Assembly (NCBI RefSeq): GCF_003945595.2
Contig: NW_024104998.1
Span: 3,591,790 to 3,655,789 of the forward strand
Source: Pipra filicauda
Lineage: Eukaryota > Chordata > Aves > Passeriformes > Pipridae
Direction: 5' to 3'
DNA length: 64,000 bases
Under the pieces are notes generated by a model that was not told the origin of the DNA, did not search any database, and saw only the letters and a list, made by a program, of their open reading frames with translations. Shown here one piece after another: positions 62,201-64,000 of this stretch. The stretch's first letter is position 1; each line of letters starts with the position of its first letter. A program made the position numbers and the translations under genes.

Positions 62201-64000
62201 TTGTTTCAGTACAACTATTATTTTGGAGGATCTTGAAAGATGATGTTCTTCGTGTCCAGAAACATAAAACGTGGTAATTCAAGATACACCAAGCAGTTTG
62301 CCAAATAGATTTTGACAAAGGTGTTTCATCAGTATTTTACTGAGAATGAAAAATTAACATCTCCATTTTATTTATTCTCTCAGGAGCCTAGCAACCTCTC
62401 ACTATGCTTCAAGGGACAACTCTGCGCTTCTGAAATGATAAAGTCTTTCTTGAAATCTTTTAAGAAGGCTTCAGTGCCACACGTCCTTTAAAATTCATTT
62501 ATTGTTTTAATGGGAGCTTTTCCTTGAACTCATACCTGGCATATTTTTGAGTAGTAATCATAGCAAAGCAGTGCCTTGGCTGCATAGGTATTTATTCCTG
62601 CAGAGATCTGCATTTTGATTTTATCTGTGTGTGAAATGAATTCTGACAGCTCAGCCTGTCAGTAGAAATGAAGGCTGCTTTAAAAAAATTGTTCTGCTTG
62701 TGTACTCCCCAGTTAAACATGCTACAAAAGTCTAACAGTTTCAGTGGGGAGAGGAAGCCCCCCAGTCTGCTGGTCTCCATTTCATAACTTTACTGTAACG
62801 GGTGAAATAGTTCAAAAAGCTGAACAAGGAATGAAGACCTCTCATTACTTGATGATAGCCAGCTATTTCCACTGTTACTGTTCATGAGCTTTTTATCCCT
62901 GTTTGATTCCTTTAAGGGAAATATGTGCACATGGTGGAGGGATAGATATTGCCAATTACAGGCAATTGCAGAATTGTAACCTAAGTGCTCTGAGTGGCTC
63001 CGTGGTAGCTCCTGTCTCCTTTCACTGACAAGCTGGGGGAGAGGATACATCAAAGGAGATGAGGTGGAAACCTTCCTCTGCACCATGAAATGGTCCATTC
63101 TCTGGAAACCACGTGCCTGCCTGCAGAGGCACTGGCTATGCTATTTGGGGCTCTGTAATGGCAGAAAGTAGGACTTATACCGTTCTTTCCTTTCTGATGG
63201 CTAGAAAATATCCTTTGACTGACCTCAGTCCCATTGCTGTCAGTGATTTAATTTATAATGATACCTCTAATATTTTGCATAGAAAAATATGCAGTATGCC
63301 ATAAACCTCTGGAAAGACTGAACAAACACATGGCTCAGATCAAAAGCGGGTTTTGGTGCATCATTCTGCAATGGAGATCTCTCTGCAGCCTCTTTTTCTG
63401 TAGTATTTCTCTTTAAACATTTTCTCAGTGTCAGCCTGTTGGTCATTCCATCACAGAAAAGAATTTCCATCATAGAAAAGAATCCTCATTTGTAACGTGT
63501 GATAAAGCTGCAAGCACACATAAAACATCTTAGATCATAGAGATTTTCTCAGAAGTGACTGATAATCAGAGAGAAGAACTGACAGGGAGATAGTTGATGT
63601 GGAAGTAAGGCCATGACATAAATCTTTCAGAGGAAAGAGAATAGCTGGTTAAACAAAATGAAAAAAGAATGTCAGATATTCGGCAAGTTGGATAAAAGTC
63701 TAGTTTACAGTTCACTTGCACGTACAGAATATCTACTTTGGGAGGACAGTGTGAATAAATCAAAGCATCCAGTCTCCCAACGTTCATGTTTCAGTATTGT
63801 TTTGGTGTGCATTCATGGTTTGACAGAGTTAACAATTCATTGCATCTAAATGCATGTTTGTCTCCTTAAATGATCTTTCATATCATGTTTACTTGTTTAC
63901 TTCAGGACTCAGATGCGGATGCATCTCTGTGCACCCAGTGAAAACTGGCTGCTGTGCATTTTGATGTTACAAGATGCAAAGCACTCCACATCCCTGTATC
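59206..64000. other. Non-coding DNA to the right edge
   Basis: No gene recognised. TGTGACACTGGG occurs twice with a 20-bp period (59,385 and 59,405). The block at 60,950-61,090 looks like a possible conserved non-coding element (see findings). All frames are short and unrecognised. Confidence 0.45.

Noticed and set aside
1..64000. Search for operons, CRISPR arrays, prophage, insertion sequences, tRNA or rRNA genes
   Set aside because: CR1 LINEs, the CpG island and the lack of long coding frames show vertebrate nuclear DNA. None of these features was seen.

Overview
The window is nuclear DNA from a bird, or at least a sauropsid. The main evidence is several CR1 LINE fragments, including two with the 3' end typical of avian CR1 (plus-strand 52,031-52,147 ends in ATTCTATGATTCTG; 10,647-10,805 is the same end on the minus strand). 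Most of the sequence is AT-rich, unique and non-coding, with one sharp CpG island. There are no operons, ribosome binding sites, CRISPR arrays, tRNAs or rRNAs that I can see. Nearly all open reading frames are short, lack recognisable domains and look like chance. I recognised no protein-coding gene with confidence and give no gene symbols.

Layout. 1-31.0 kb: AT-rich DNA, probably the large first intron of a minus-strand gene whose promoter and 5' exon lie in the CpG island. It holds four CR1 pieces, a 214-bp tract made almost only of A and C (7,519-7,732), a cluster of FOX/homeobox/POU-type motifs near 17.25 kb, and a perfect 20-bp palindrome at 26,120-26,139 that is also an exact four-unit heat-shock-element array. 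31.08-32.17 kb: CpG island with GC boxes, a six-tract G-quadruplex candidate and a near-consensus minus-strand splice donor at 31,773/31,772. 32,556-32,604: a run of 49 T. 32.6-64 kb: AT-rich DNA on the far side of the promoter, with three more CR1 pieces, a likely MITE-like palindromic repeat (about 46.3 kb), a perfect 15-bp-stem hairpin (57,843-57,877), an 18-bp palindrome (34,758-34,775) and one weak candidate exon on the minus strand (47,976-48,292).

How the parts relate: the simplest reading is a TATA-less CpG-island promoter driving a minus-strand transcript whose later exons lie beyond the left edge, with gene-poor DNA to the right. Homopolymer counts hint that strand composition switches at the island, as expected for a promoter or replication-initiation zone. 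No obviously new multi-gene system is visible. The most test-worthy observations are regulatory or structural: the heat-shock-type palindrome, the hairpin, the A/C-only tract and the candidate exon at 48 kb.
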